From Arsenicibacter sp965247375 (GTDB lineage: Bacteria > Bacteroidota > Bacteroidia > Cytophagales > Spirosomataceae), in assembly GCA_965247375.1 (NCBI GenBank), contig CBDFHU010000032.1, forward strand, positions 1 through 64,000: a stretch of DNA of 64,000 nt, in the 5' to 3' direction. The notes below the pieces were generated by a model, which made no database searches, was not told the DNA's origin, and saw nothing but the letters and a program-made list of their open reading frames with translations. Positions 1 to 8,270 of the stretch are shown here, in pieces. Every line of letters begins with the position of its first letter. The stretch's first letter is position 1. A program made the translations under genes and the position numbers.

Positions 1-1
1 A

Positions 2-1072
2 TTCCTGTTTCTGCAATATACCTATGCGCCGGTCTATGGCGGGGATACACTGCAAACACACGAAGTTGCCGTTCACCGTTTAACCGAGGATTTATCGCGA
101 ACTAAAAACTACAACTATAATTCATCAGTCGGCTACAGTACGCAGCCACTGGGTAAACTGGCGTTTAAACCCTCACCGGGAACCAGCGCATACGTTAAAA
201 TTCCGATTGATGCGGCGTTTGGTAAAGAGATTGTGGCCGTTGCCAACAAGGACGCCGGCAAAGCCGACAGTATTTTTCAGCAGTCTGTAAAAGGTATTGC
301 CCTCATTCCAGGCGCCAACAATCCATCGGTACTGGCTTTCGGGGCTATGGGAAGTTCCTCTGCCTACACTACTGTGTTGCAGGTATACTATCACATTCAG
401 GGAAAAACGACTGCACTGAGCCAGACACTAATGGTCAGCGGGGCGCAGGGCCGTTTTAACCGCATTGTGCCAAACCGTACCGGTACACTTTTGTCGGGCC
501 TGAAGGTTGGCCAGGCTACTTCATCAACCGCCACAAAAGGGCAGACGTTTGTGCAGCCGGGCGCAGGAGTAACCACGAAAATTGAGATTCCCGGACTGGC
601 GGACCTGAGAAAACGCCGGGTTGCCATCAACCGTGCCGATCTGGTGATTACACCGGTGGCGGCTCCGGGCGCACAACTGGATTTACCGCCTTATCTGGTC
701 CTTGCCGAGGCAGGTGCCCAAAACCAGTTAGTACGCTATACAGGAACGGATTTTGTCCAGTTTGTTCCGATTGGCACTACGGTGTTTAACCGGACGGCTT
801 CGTCCTGGTATTATCCGCAGGTACAAAGCTATAACACCCGGAATAAATCCTACACGTTTGATATGACGGCTTATTTTCAGACAATTATGTCGGGCCTGAC
901 ACCGAATAACGGTATGTTGCTGTTGACTCCGAGCACAGGAAATCTGGTGGATGTAAGTACCGGTTCAGCCGCCAATCAGGCCCCTTATTATCTGAATGAC
1001 CGCCTGTGGCGGATGGTATTGGATGGGAATGCCAGTGTAAAAGTGGTTGTGTTCTATACCAACACGCTATAA
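2..1072 (+). CDS. DUF4270 family protein, C-terminal part (5' end outside window)
   Basis: The reading frame is open from base 2 and ends at 1072, so only the last ~356 residues are present. The upstream part reads YTYAPVYGGDTLQTHEVAVH followed by RLTEDLS, which is characteristic of the DUF4270 family of secreted or surface-associated Bacteroidota proteins. No internal start is needed: the first in-frame methionine-like start (233) lies well inside the domain. No enzymatic motif is visible and the function is unknown. In many Bacteroidota a DUF4270 gene sits directly upstream of glmS, as here, with a hairpin terminator between them. The family call rests on recalled sequence features rather than a search. 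Confidence 0.8.
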   Translation, partial: FLFLQYTYAPVYGGDTLQTHEVAVHRLTEDLSRTKNYNYNSSVGYSTQPLGKLAFKPSPGTSAYVKIPIDAAFGKEIVAVANKDAGKADSIFQQSVKGIALIPGANNPSVLAFGAMGSSSAYTTVLQVYYHIQGKTTALSQTLMVSGAQGRFNRIVPNRTGTLLSGLKVGQATSSTATKGQTFVQPGAGVTTKIEIPGLADLRKRRVAINRADLVITPVAAPGAQLDLPPYLVLAEAGAQNQLVRYTGTDFVQFVPIGTTVFNRTASSWYYPQVQSYNTRNKSYTFDMTAYFQTIMSGLTPNNGMLLLTPSTGNLVDVSTGSAANQAPYYLNDRLWRMVLDGNASVKVVVFYTNTL

Positions 1073-1093
1073 GTCATAAATTATCCGGACTGT

Positions 1094-1132
1094 AAGGCCG
1101 GCATGCCCTCTGTGGTGTGCCGGCTTTATATT
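1094..1132 (+). terminator. Hairpin terminator between DUF4270 gene and glmS
   Basis: Arms AAGGCCGGCA (1094-1103) and TGCCGGCTTT (1118-1127) pair with one G:U, followed by a T-rich stretch. It lies 22 bases after the DUF4270 stop, so glmS probably has its own promoter in 1133-1211. Confidence 0.65.
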
Positions 1133-1211
1133 TTCGGGTCAAAATAATACACTTTTTAGGCGGTTTCACCGGATTGCTGTTATTTTACGGCGTCTACTTA
1201 ACAAGAAAATC

Positions 1212-3051
1212 ATGTGTGGAATTGTTGCCTATGTCGGGTCTCGCGAAGCGTGCCCGCTGGTGCTGAAAGGATTAAAACGACTGGAATATCGGGGGTATGA
1301 TAGTGCCGGGGTGGCCTTGCTCAATGGCGATGGCCTGAAAATCTACAAGAAAAAGGGAAAAGTTGCGGATCTGGAACACGAACTGGCAGGGAAGGACCTG
1401 CACGCAACCATCGGGATGGGGCATACACGCTGGGCTACGCACGGCGAACCAAACGATGTCAATGCGCACCCTCACTACTCGTTTCAACCGCGGCCTGGCC
1501 ATCATTCACAACGGCATCATTGAAAATTACGCGGCAATCAGGCAAAGTCTTATCAAAAAAGGCCGTGAATTCCGGTCAGAGACTGACTCAGAGGTCCTGA
1601 TTCAGTTTATCGAAGATATTCAGGAAAACGCCGGTTGTTCGCTGGAAGAAGCCGTTCGCCTTGCTTTACAGGAAGTGGTCGGGGCTTATGCCATTGTGGT
1701 GATGTCGGAAGATGACCCGACGCAGCTGATTGCCGCACGAAAAGGTAGTCCGCTGGTGATCGGTGTCGGCGACAGCGAGTATTTCTTTGCTTCAGACGCG
1801 ACGCCGATTATTGAGTATACCAAGGATGTGGTGTACCTGAACGACTACGAAATTGCGATTGTCCGTAACGCAGAGCTGAAGATTCTGACGCTGGATAATA
1901 CGCAGACCGTACCGTATGTGCAGACGGTCGAGCTTGAACTGGCAGCTATCGAAAAAGGTGGTTTCGACCACTTCATGTTGAAGGAGATCTTTGAGCAGCC
2001 ACGTTCCATTGCAGATAGTATGCGGGGGCGCGTTCAGGCAGCCGAGGGCTATCTGCAACTCGGTGGCCTGCGCGATTATCTGGATCAGCTGGCTAATTCA
2101 CAGCGGATTGTGATTGTCGGTTGCGGTACCTCATGGCATGCCGGTCTGGTAGCCGAGTACATTTTTGAAGAATTAGCGCGGATTCCGGTTGAGGTTGAAT
2201 ATGCATCTGAGTTCCGCTACCGGAATCCGATTATTAAAGAGCGGGACGTGGTTATTGCTATTTCCCAGTCCGGAGAGACGGCTGACACCCTGGCCGCGAT
2301 TGAGCTGGCCAAAGCCAAAGGGGCTACCATTTTCGGGGTGTGTAACGTAGTCGGCTCGTCAATTGCGCGTGCAACGCATGCCGGGGCGTATACACATGCC
2401 GGTCCTGAAATAGGGGTGGCGAGTACCAAGGCATTTACAGCTCAGGTAACGGTGCTGACCCTGATGGCACTGGCTGCCGCCGAACGGAAGGGAACGATCT
2501 CAAACAGCCTGTTACGGCAGTTATTGGCCGAGATGGACAGTATTCCGGCGAAGGTGGAAAAAGTACTGGAGAGCGCAGCTAAAATCCGTGAAATCGCGCA
2601 GATTTTCACCTACGCCCGTAATTTCATTTACCTGGGCCGGGGCATGAACTTCCCGGTAGCGCTGGAGGGGGCCCTTAAGCTGAAAGAAATCTCCTACATC
2701 CATGCTGAAGGGTATCCGGCGGCCGAAATGAAGCACGGCCCGATTGCGTTGATCGACGAAGATATGCCGGTGGTTGTGATTGCGACCAAAGATAGCTCGT
2801 ATGAAAAGGTTGTCTCAAATATCCAGGAGGTGAAAGCGCGTAAAGGGCGGGTCATCGCGATTACGACAGAGGGCGATAAGCACCTGAAGGAGATGGTGGA
2901 TTTTGTGATCGAAATCCCGAAAGTGCATGAGGTGCTGTTGCCGCTTGTGTCGGTCATTCCGTTGCAGATACTGGCCTATGATATTGCCGTGATGCGGGGC
3001 CGTAACGTTGATCAGCCACGAAACCTGGCGAAATCGGTTACGGTGGAATAA
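1212..3051 (+). CDS. glmS: Glutamine--fructose-6-phosphate aminotransferase GlmS, frameshifted in this sequence
   Basis: GlmS makes glucosamine-6-phosphate from fructose-6-phosphate and glutamine, the first step towards UDP-GlcNAc for peptidoglycan and LPS. The start MCGIVAYVG leaves Cys2, the glutaminase nucleophile, at the mature N-terminus. The glutaminase domain continues with HTRWATHGEPN, and the C-terminal half has two SIS domains (CGTSWHAGL, SQSGETADTL, STKAFTAQ) and the end NLAKSVTVE. The frame breaks near 1482-1485: the first frame reads through NAHPHYS and then goes off, while the second resumes at NRGLAIIHNGIIENY. Removing one T from the TTT at 1482-1484 gives HYSFNRGLAIIHNG and a 612-residue protein, the normal family length. 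Because the gene is usually essential, a sequencing error is more likely than a true mutation. The downstream neighbour oxyR is convergent. Confidence 0.95.
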
Positions 3052-3056
3052 GAAGT

Positions 3057-3096
3057 AAAACGGGGGATATGGCCGAAAACCGTATCCCCCGTTTTT
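3057..3096. terminator. Bidirectional terminator, glmS / oxyR
   Basis: AAAACGGGGGATATGG (3057-3072) pairs with CCGTATCCCCCGTTTT (3080-3095), with a single G:U. An A-run on one side and a T-run on the other allow termination of both converging genes. Confidence 0.85.
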
Positions 3097-3109
3097 AGGG
3101 TTGTGTTGG

Positions 3110-4051
3110 TTATTTTATCGCCACAATCTGATTTCGCTTCGGTGTCAGCACTTCGCGCGGAACATGGGCAATAATTTCGCGTTGCAGGGCGTCAATCAGT
3201 TTGCGTTTCAGGAAACGGCGATGCACGACCAGGCTAACCTCCCGTACCGGCTGCGGATCAAGGAAAGGACGCAGCCGTTTTTTCCGGACTTCGTCAAGGT
3301 CTAAGGTCGCCAGATAGGGCAGCAGGGTAAAGCCGTCCTGTTTATCGATAAGCTTAATTAATGTTTCCAGCGAGCCTGTTTCGTAATGCAGCGAATGGGC
3401 ATGTGCATTGGAAAGCCGCTCGGTACTGCACAGGTTGATGACCTGATCGCGGAAGCAATGGCCCTCGGTCAACAGCCAGAGCCCCTCATTATTCAGGTCG
3501 CTGTCGCGCAGCACCTCTTTTTGGGCCAGCGGATGATTATCGGAGGCATAAACGACAAACGGCTCGTGAAAGAGCGGTTGTTCGTAGAGCCCGGATTCAT
3601 GCAGCGGCGTTACCACAAGACCCACATCCAGCAAGCCGTTGCGCAGCCGTTCCAGAATCTGCTCGGTGGTAAGCTCCTGAATTTGCACCGTAACGGCAGG
3701 GCGTTTTTCAATAAAACTACCGATAAAGTAAGGTAGCAAATAGGGGGCTAATGTAGGAATAATTCCTAATTTCAGCTCACCGCTCAGATCATTGTTGGCA
3801 TCCCGGACAATTTCAGGAATACGACGCGCCGCCTGGATAACTTCACGGGCCTGGGTGAGAATCAGCTGACCGGTTTCGGTCGGAACAACGGGTTGTTTGG
3901 AGCGGTCAAAAATAAGGATACCCAGTTCATCTTCAAGCTTTTGAATTTGCATGCTGAGCGTAGGCTGGGTAACATGGCACGTTTCCGCAGCGGCTGAAAA
4001 GTGGCGATACGTGTCAACGGCAATAATGTACTCGAGCTGTGTAAGAGTCAT
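3110..4051 (-). CDS. oxyR: OxyR-type hydrogen-peroxide-sensing LysR regulator
   Basis: A LysR-family regulator of 313 residues. An N-terminal winged helix-turn-helix (about residues 1-60, FSAAAETCHVTQPTLSMQIQ) is followed by a periplasmic-binding-protein-like sensor domain (about 90-300). Two cysteines lie at positions 199 and 208 in EGHCFRDQVINLC. That spacing and numbering are the same as the peroxide-reactive Cys199/Cys208 pair of E. coli OxyR, so disulfide-based peroxide sensing is very likely. The ahpC-ahpD pair 3.4 kb away is the obvious candidate target, although it is not adjacent. The gene converges on glmS and shares its terminator. Confidence 0.92.
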   Translation of the reverse strand: MTLTQLEYIIAVDTYRHFSAAAETCHVTQPTLSMQIQKLEDELGILIFDRSKQPVVPTETGQLILTQAREVIQAARRIPEIVRDANNDLSGELKLGIIPTLAPYLLPYFIGSFIEKRPAVTVQIQELTTEQILERLRNGLLDVGLVVTPLHESGLYEQPLFHEPFVVYASDNHPLAQKEVLRDSDLNNEGLWLLTEGHCFRDQVINLCSTERLSNAHAHSLHYETGSLETLIKLIDKQDGFTLLPYLATLDLDEVRKKRLRPFLDPQPVREVSLVVHRRFLKRKLIDALQREIIAHVPREVLTPKRNQIVAIK

Positions 4052-4213
4052 ACGGTTGGCCCGGTAACGAGGTCGTTCCTGCGGACAAGTTTTTGAAAAA
4101 AGGTGCGAAAAAAGGATAAGTTTCTCTACCTGCTTTGTTCAGTGTTACAAAATAACTGATAAACACTAAACAAAGTGCCGGTTTTGTTAATTTTAAAAGA
4201 AAAACTTCGGTCC

Positions 4214-5008
4214 ATGAAGCATACTAGACTCATTCTCCTGCTCTTATTGATACAATGCGCTGCTTGTCTGACAGGTTACAGCCAGACGGACAAATCAAAC
4301 CCGCATGCCGAAGGCTTTGATCTGGCAGGTTCGGACGCCAAAGCCATTGAACTTGCCGACGGGGCGATGAAAGCAATGGGAGGGCGTAAAGCCTGGGACA
4401 ATACCCATTTTATCAGCTGGAATTTCTTTGGCAACCGCCGCCTTATCTGGGACAAATGGCGGGGAAACGTGCGGATCGATAACCTGAAAAACGATCAGAC
4501 CGTCATTCTGAATATCTTCACTGATAAAGGCCGTGTCTTTAAGAACGGGGCTGAACTGACAGATGCTGATTCGGTAGCAAAATACGTCAAACAGGGGAAG
4601 GGCGCCTGGATTAACGACTCATACTGGCTGGTAATGCCTTTCAAACTCAAAGATTCCGGTGTGACGCTGAAGTACCTGGGCGAGGAAAACACGCAGGAGA
4701 ATAAACCGGCCGATGTGATTCAGATGACGTTCAAAAGCGTTGGCAATACCCCCGATAATAAATACAAAGTCTGGATCGATAAGAATACCCACCTCGTTAG
4801 CCAATGGGCATACTATCCGAAATTCACAGACGAAAAACCGGGATTCGTCCGGCCGTGGGGTGATTATCAGCGGCATGGTCAGATTCTGCTGGGTGGTGAT
4901 CGCGGCGACCGCGACATTACGGATATTATGGTGTTTACCGGATTGCCGGGCGAAGTATTTACGGATTTTCCGCGAACTGATCTTACGCGTTATCCGCAGG
5001 CAAAGTAG
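4214..5008 (+). CDS. Secreted protein of unknown function, possibly LolA-like fold
   Basis: A 264-residue protein. The start at 4214 (MKHTRLILLLLLIQ) gives a proper signal peptide ending near GYSQ; the longer upstream reading to 4175 only adds an uncharged-poor leader and is less likely. The mature part has ADGAMKAMGGRKAWDNTHFI near its N-terminus and then alternating strand-like segments that end in LPGEVFTDFPRTDL. Proteins with this opening pattern in Bacteroidota often have the half-barrel fold of outer-membrane lipoprotein-sorting proteins, but I recognise no specific family or catalytic residues. It lies 38 bases upstream of hemH on the same strand and may be co-transcribed with it. Confidence 0.75.
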   Translation: MKHTRLILLLLLIQCAACLTGYSQTDKSNPHAEGFDLAGSDAKAIELADGAMKAMGGRKAWDNTHFISWNFFGNRRLIWDKWRGNVRIDNLKNDQTVILNIFTDKGRVFKNGAELTDADSVAKYVKQGKGAWINDSYWLVMPFKLKDSGVTLKYLGEENTQENKPADVIQMTFKSVGNTPDNKYKVWIDKNTHLVSQWAYYPKFTDEKPGFVRPWGDYQRHGQILLGGDRGDRDITDIMVFTGLPGEVFTDFPRTDLTRYPQAK

Positions 5009-5046
5009 TGAACTAATCCGCGCCTGGATACCTTATCAAGATACCT

Positions 5047-6111
5047 ATGGAAGCTTCTGTTTTACAAAAACCTGCTGCAACTAAACAATTAGGAAAAACC
5101 GGCATACTGCTGGTTAATTTAGGTACGCCCGATAGCCCTTCGGTACCGGATGTACGCAAATACCTGCGCGAATTTCTGATGGACGGGCGGGTTATTGACA
5201 TTCCCCTGATTCCCAGAACACTGCTTGTGAACGGCATTATTGCCCCGTTCCGCGCACCGAAATCAGCTAAAACCTATCGGGAAGTCTGGACTGAAAACGG
5301 CTCTCCGCTGAAATATTATGGCGAAGTGGCTGAGCGCGAACTGCAACGCGTGCTGGGCGATGAATTTGTGGTAAAACTGGCCATGCGTTATCAGAGTCCG
5401 AGCATTCAGGCCGGGCTGGCGCAGTTCCAGAAACAAGGACTTACCAAAATAATTGTCATTCCGTTCTTCCCGCAATACGCGTCGGCTACAACCGGATCTA
5501 TCCATGATAAAGTAATGGAAATTGTGCATGAATGGCAGATTATCCCTGATCTGACATTTATCAGCAGCTTTCTGGATCATCCGAAATTCATTGAAGGGTT
5601 TGTCCGGAATGCGCAGAAATTCATGCAGCAAACCGACTATGATCACTTTGTGTTCAGTTATCACGGCCTGCCTGAACGGCAAATCCGCAAAGGTGACGTG
5701 ACAAAGGGACAGGTTTGCAAGTTGGGGAGTTGCTGCGACTCGCTGAATGCGATGAATCAGTACTGTTACCGGGCACAGTGTTTCGAAACCACGCGCCGGC
5801 TGGTTAAGGAACTCGGCATTCCGGAGGGTAAGTACACTACCTGTTTTCAGTCGCGTTTGGGTAAAGATCCCTGGATTCAGCCGTATACCGAAGATCTGGT
5901 TAAAGAGCTGCCGAAAAAAGGCATGAAGCGGGTGCTGGCGTTCTCACCGGCGTTCGTTGCCGACTGTCTGGAAACTACCATCGAAGTCGGTGAAGAATAC
6001 AAGGAACTCTTCGAAGAGCACGGCGGTGAACAGTGGGATCTGGTTGAAAGCCTGAACGACAGCCCGCTCTGGATTGAGCTGCTGGCCGATTTGGTTAAAT
6101 CACGGGTATAA
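5047..6111 (+). CDS. hemH: Ferrochelatase HemH
   Basis: Inserts ferrous iron into protoporphyrin IX, the last step of protohaem synthesis. It has 354 residues. The opening GILLVNLGTPDSP and the segment FSYHGLPERQ with the metal-handling His206 are diagnostic, and the acidic partner is Glu309 in ADCLETTIEV. Between them is a cysteine-rich insertion (Cys224, 229, 230, 240 and 245: CKLGSCC and YCYRAQC). Similar cysteine insertions occur in Bacteroidota ferrochelatases, and some bacterial ferrochelatases bind a [2Fe-2S] cluster through internal cysteines, so a cluster is possible but not shown. The product would be needed for haem proteins such as the cytochrome-domain protein at 29191-31761. Confidence 0.95.
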   Translation: MEASVLQKPAATKQLGKTGILLVNLGTPDSPSVPDVRKYLREFLMDGRVIDIPLIPRTLLVNGIIAPFRAPKSAKTYREVWTENGSPLKYYGEVAERELQRVLGDEFVVKLAMRYQSPSIQAGLAQFQKQGLTKIIVIPFFPQYASATTGSIHDKVMEIVHEWQIIPDLTFISSFLDHPKFIEGFVRNAQKFMQQTDYDHFVFSYHGLPERQIRKGDVTKGQVCKLGSCCDSLNAMNQYCYRAQCFETTRRLVKELGIPEGKYTTCFQSRLGKDPWIQPYTEDLVKELPKKGMKRVLAFSPAFVADCLETTIEVGEEYKELFEEHGGEQWDLVESLNDSPLWIELLADLVKSRV

Positions 6112-6142
6112 CGTTAATTTCAGGCAGAAACCCACATGACAG

Positions 6143-6730
6143 ATGGAAACTGCAATCAAAGACCGGAAAGCGTACATAAGCGTAGAGGAATACGTTTCAT
6201 TATTACGTGAATCGCAAACAAAATGGGAGTATGTTGACGGACAGGTTTACGCCATGGCTGGCGGAACGCCGAACCATAGCCTCATTTCTGCCAATATTAC
6301 GAGTGAATTAAGGATCCGGCTGAGGGGGACTTCGTGCCGTGCGTATAATGCCGATCTTGAAATTGCCATTTCCTGGAGCCGGTATCTGTTTGCGGATGCC
6401 AGCGTGGTATGCGGACCGTTAGAGACATTCGAGGTACATAAAAACGCTGTGAAGAACCCGACGCTTATTGTTGAGGTTATGTCGGACTCGACAAAAGGGT
6501 ACAACAAAGACAAAAAGTTTTTCCTGTATCAACAGATACCAACCCTTCGTGAGTATATTCTGATTGACCAGGAGGAGCCAATCGTCATTGTGCATTACAA
6601 AACCGATGCCCATTTGTGGCGTTATTCAGCCTATCAGAAAATGGATGATCTGGTGTTGCTGGAATCGATAGGTGTACAGATTCCGGTATCGGAAATTTAT
6701 GAAGGTGTTGAGTTCAATACTGCTGCATAG
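6143..6730 (+). CDS. Uma2 family (DUF820) putative endonuclease
   Basis: A 195-residue protein with the Uma2/DUF820 pattern: SVEEYVSLLRES, KWEYVDGQVYAMAGG, FADASVVCG with Asp85, and NPTLIVEVMSDST with Glu111, then FLYQQIPTLREYILID. These residues belong to a PD-(D/E)XK-type nuclease core. The cellular role of Uma2 proteins is unknown; they are abundant in cyanobacteria and in Spirosoma-like Bacteroidota, often in many copies. It is a single gene 31 bases after hemH and ends at a bidirectional terminator. There is no toxin or methylase partner, so a defence role is not supported here. Confidence 0.88.
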   Translation: METAIKDRKAYISVEEYVSLLRESQTKWEYVDGQVYAMAGGTPNHSLISANITSELRIRLRGTSCRAYNADLEIAISWSRYLFADASVVCGPLETFEVHKNAVKNPTLIVEVMSDSTKGYNKDKKFFLYQQIPTLREYILIDQEEPIVIVHYKTDAHLWRYSAYQKMDDLVLLESIGVQIPVSEIYEGVEFNTAA

Positions 6731-6739
6731 CTAAAAAAC

Positions 6740-6767
6740 AAGGGCGGATCGCAAGACCCGCCCTTTG
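6740..6767. terminator. Bidirectional terminator, Uma2 gene / ahpD-like gene
   Basis: AAGGGCGG (6740-6747) pairs with CCGCCCTT (6758-6765). An A-run lies to the left and TTT to the right, between two converging genes. Confidence 0.75.
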
Positions 6768-6789
6768 CATATCTATACCGGCTGTAAGT

Positions 6790-7377
6790 TTACAGCACAG
6801 TAATCAATCCTTTAATCACAGCGCCTAAGCGGATGGCCTCGAAAACACGGGCCTCGCTGGCACCATGTTTCAGAACGCTGTCTTCGTGCGAACGGACGCA
6901 CATTTCGCAGCCGTTAATGGCCGATACCACTAAGCTCATCAGTTCGAAGAACTCTTTGCCCAATACCGGATTCATCATGATGCTCATCCGGATACCCGCC
7001 TGGGTATTATTGTAATAATCTTTACCGATGAAGTGACGGAAGCGGTAAAATACATTGTTTGTACTCAACAACGATGTACAGGCCAGCGTTTCGGCAATCT
7101 GTGCATCGGTAGCACCTTCCTGACGCGCGGCTTCGCTCAGCGAGTCAATCAGGGGCTGGTGCTTTTCGTTGGCCGCCACTGACAACGCTAACAACCGGGC
7201 TTCTTTTTTGCTCAGTTGCTGGTTGCTGTTCAGCGCATTGCCTACGTTTATTTTCAGGTCGCGCAGAAACCGGCTGTCAGATTTGCTCAGCGAATCCAGT
7301 ACCGGAAACTCAGCCGTCGCATCCAGACCTACCAGTCCCAGCAGCGATACAACCGTTTCGTTTTGTGTTGAAACCAT
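6790..7377 (-). CDS. AhpD-like alkylhydroperoxidase (carboxymuconolactone decarboxylase family)
   Basis: A 195-residue all-helical protein. Near the C-terminus is NGCEMCVRSHE, a CxxC (Cys157, Cys160) followed by His164, the redox centre of AhpD proteins. AhpD-type proteins reduce the peroxiredoxin AhpC in organisms that lack an AhpF flavoprotein. The gene follows ahpC on the same strand with about 100 bases between, which fits a reductase partner role. The ATG at 7377 is preferred over a TTG two codons upstream. The leader carries an unusual run of CTCTTTC-type repeats just before the start. Confidence 0.88.
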   Translation of the reverse strand: MVSTQNETVVSLLGLVGLDATAEFPVLDSLSKSDSRFLRDLKINVGNALNSNQQLSKKEARLLALSVAANEKHQPLIDSLSEAARQEGATDAQIAETLACTSLLSTNNVFYRFRHFIGKDYYNNTQAGIRMSIMMNPVLGKEFFELMSLVVSAINGCEMCVRSHEDSVLKHGASEARVFEAIRLGAVIKGLITVL

Positions 7378-7477
7378 ATTCAAAGAGTGAAAGAATGAAA
7401 GAGCGAAAGAGCGGCAGTATGATTGCTTACTGCATCATTTTTGCTGCTCTTTCGTAGTATGGGGCGCTCAACCGTAA

Positions 7478-8032
7478 TTATACGGTAAGCGTTTCCTGGC
7501 CTTTAACCCAGTTGCAAGGGCAAAGCTCATCAGTTTGCAGGGCGTCCAGTACACGCAGTACTTCGTTGACGTTACGGCCTACTGACAGGTCGTTAACCGA
7601 TACCCAGCGAACGATGCCTTGCGGATCAACAATGTAGGTAACCCGGTAAGCTACTTTCTCGTTTGCTTCGAGGATACCCAGTTCTTCCGCCAGTGACTTC
7701 GATGTGTCGGCCAGCATCGGAAAACGCAGACCACGCAGATCGTCGTGGTCTTTGCGCCATGCCAGGTGCACAAACTCACTGTCGGTAGAAGCACCAATCA
7801 GAACGGCATCGCGGTCAGCGAAATCTTCGTACTTGCTGTTAAACTCAGCGATTTCGGTAGGGCAAACAAACGTAAAGTCTTTCGGCCACCAGAACATAAC
7901 CAGCCACTGGCCGTTAGCTTTGTGATCTTCAGACGAAATTTCATAAAACTCGTTGCCTTTTTCCAGCGAAACAACGGCTAATTTCTTAAACTCAGGGAAC
8001 TGAGAGCCAACAGAAATAATGTGATTTTTCAT
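7478..8032 (-). CDS. ahpC: AhpC/TSA-type 2-Cys peroxiredoxin
   Basis: Reduces hydrogen peroxide and organic hydroperoxides. It has 184 residues. The peroxidatic cysteine is Cys57 in DFTFVCPTE, and a C-terminal CPC pair (Cys171 and Cys173 in DELCPCNW) supplies the resolving cysteine. This CPCNW tail resembles the AhpC type that works with AhpD rather than AhpF, which agrees with the next gene. A TAnnTTTG box lies 45-52 bases upstream of the start (8077-8084). Control by OxyR (3110-4051) is a reasonable inference; no OxyR site was identified. Confidence 0.94.
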   Translation of the reverse strand: MKNHIISVGSQFPEFKKLAVVSLEKGNEFYEISSEDHKANGQWLVMFWWPKDFTFVCPTEIAEFNSKYEDFADRDAVLIGASTDSEFVHLAWRKDHDDLRGLRFPMLADTSKSLAEELGILEANEKVAYRVTYIVDPQGIVRWVSVNDLSVGRNVNEVLRVLDALQTDELCPCNWVKGQETLTV

Positions 8033-8076
8033 AGTTATTTATCAGATTGTATTGAACTGAAGCACATTCGACTGTA

Positions 8077-8084
8077 CAAAAATA
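8077..8084 (-). promoter_or_regulatory. Candidate -7 box of the ahpC promoter
   Basis: Read on the minus strand this is TATTTTTG, a full match to the Bacteroidota TAnnTTTG element, 45 bases upstream of the ahpC ATG. I find no clear TTG at the usual -33 distance, so an activator (OxyR is a candidate) may compensate. Confidence 0.45.
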
Positions 8085-8222
8085 AGATGTAACAAAATTG
8101 AAACCTTATTGGTTTTGTCTATGAGTGATAGATAAAAACAGTCAGCTTTTAATAATGAAAACTAATATTTACAGGATACTATGTCTTCCTGATAAAATAT
8201 GATTATTCATATATAAAAGAAG

Positions 8223-8245
8223 TAGCCGGATGGTGTTTCCGGCTA
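8223..8245 (-). terminator. Hairpin after the 349-residue unknown gene
   Basis: TAGCCGGA (8223-8230) pairs with TCCGGCTA (8238-8245), followed on the minus strand by a T-rich stretch. It lies 25 bases beyond the stop of the gene at 8271-9320. The rest of 8033-8270 holds the ahpC upstream region and no gene. Confidence 0.65.
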
Positions 8246-8270
8246 TAGTTCTGATAAGAATCATATTTGG

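Noticed and set aside
1133..1211. glmS ribozyme or riboswitch upstream of glmS
   Set aside because: The leader is too short after the upstream terminator, has no ribozyme-like pairing, and this control is known mainly from Gram-positive bacteria.
1363..1523. Programmed frameshifting in glmS
   Set aside because: Six genes show the same kind of homopolymer break, with both gains and losses. There is no slippery-site plus pseudoknot pattern, and the families are not known to use recoding.
6143..6730. Uma2 gene as part of a defence island
   Set aside because: It is a single gene between hemH and a peroxide-detoxification pair, without methylase, toxin or mobile-element neighbours.
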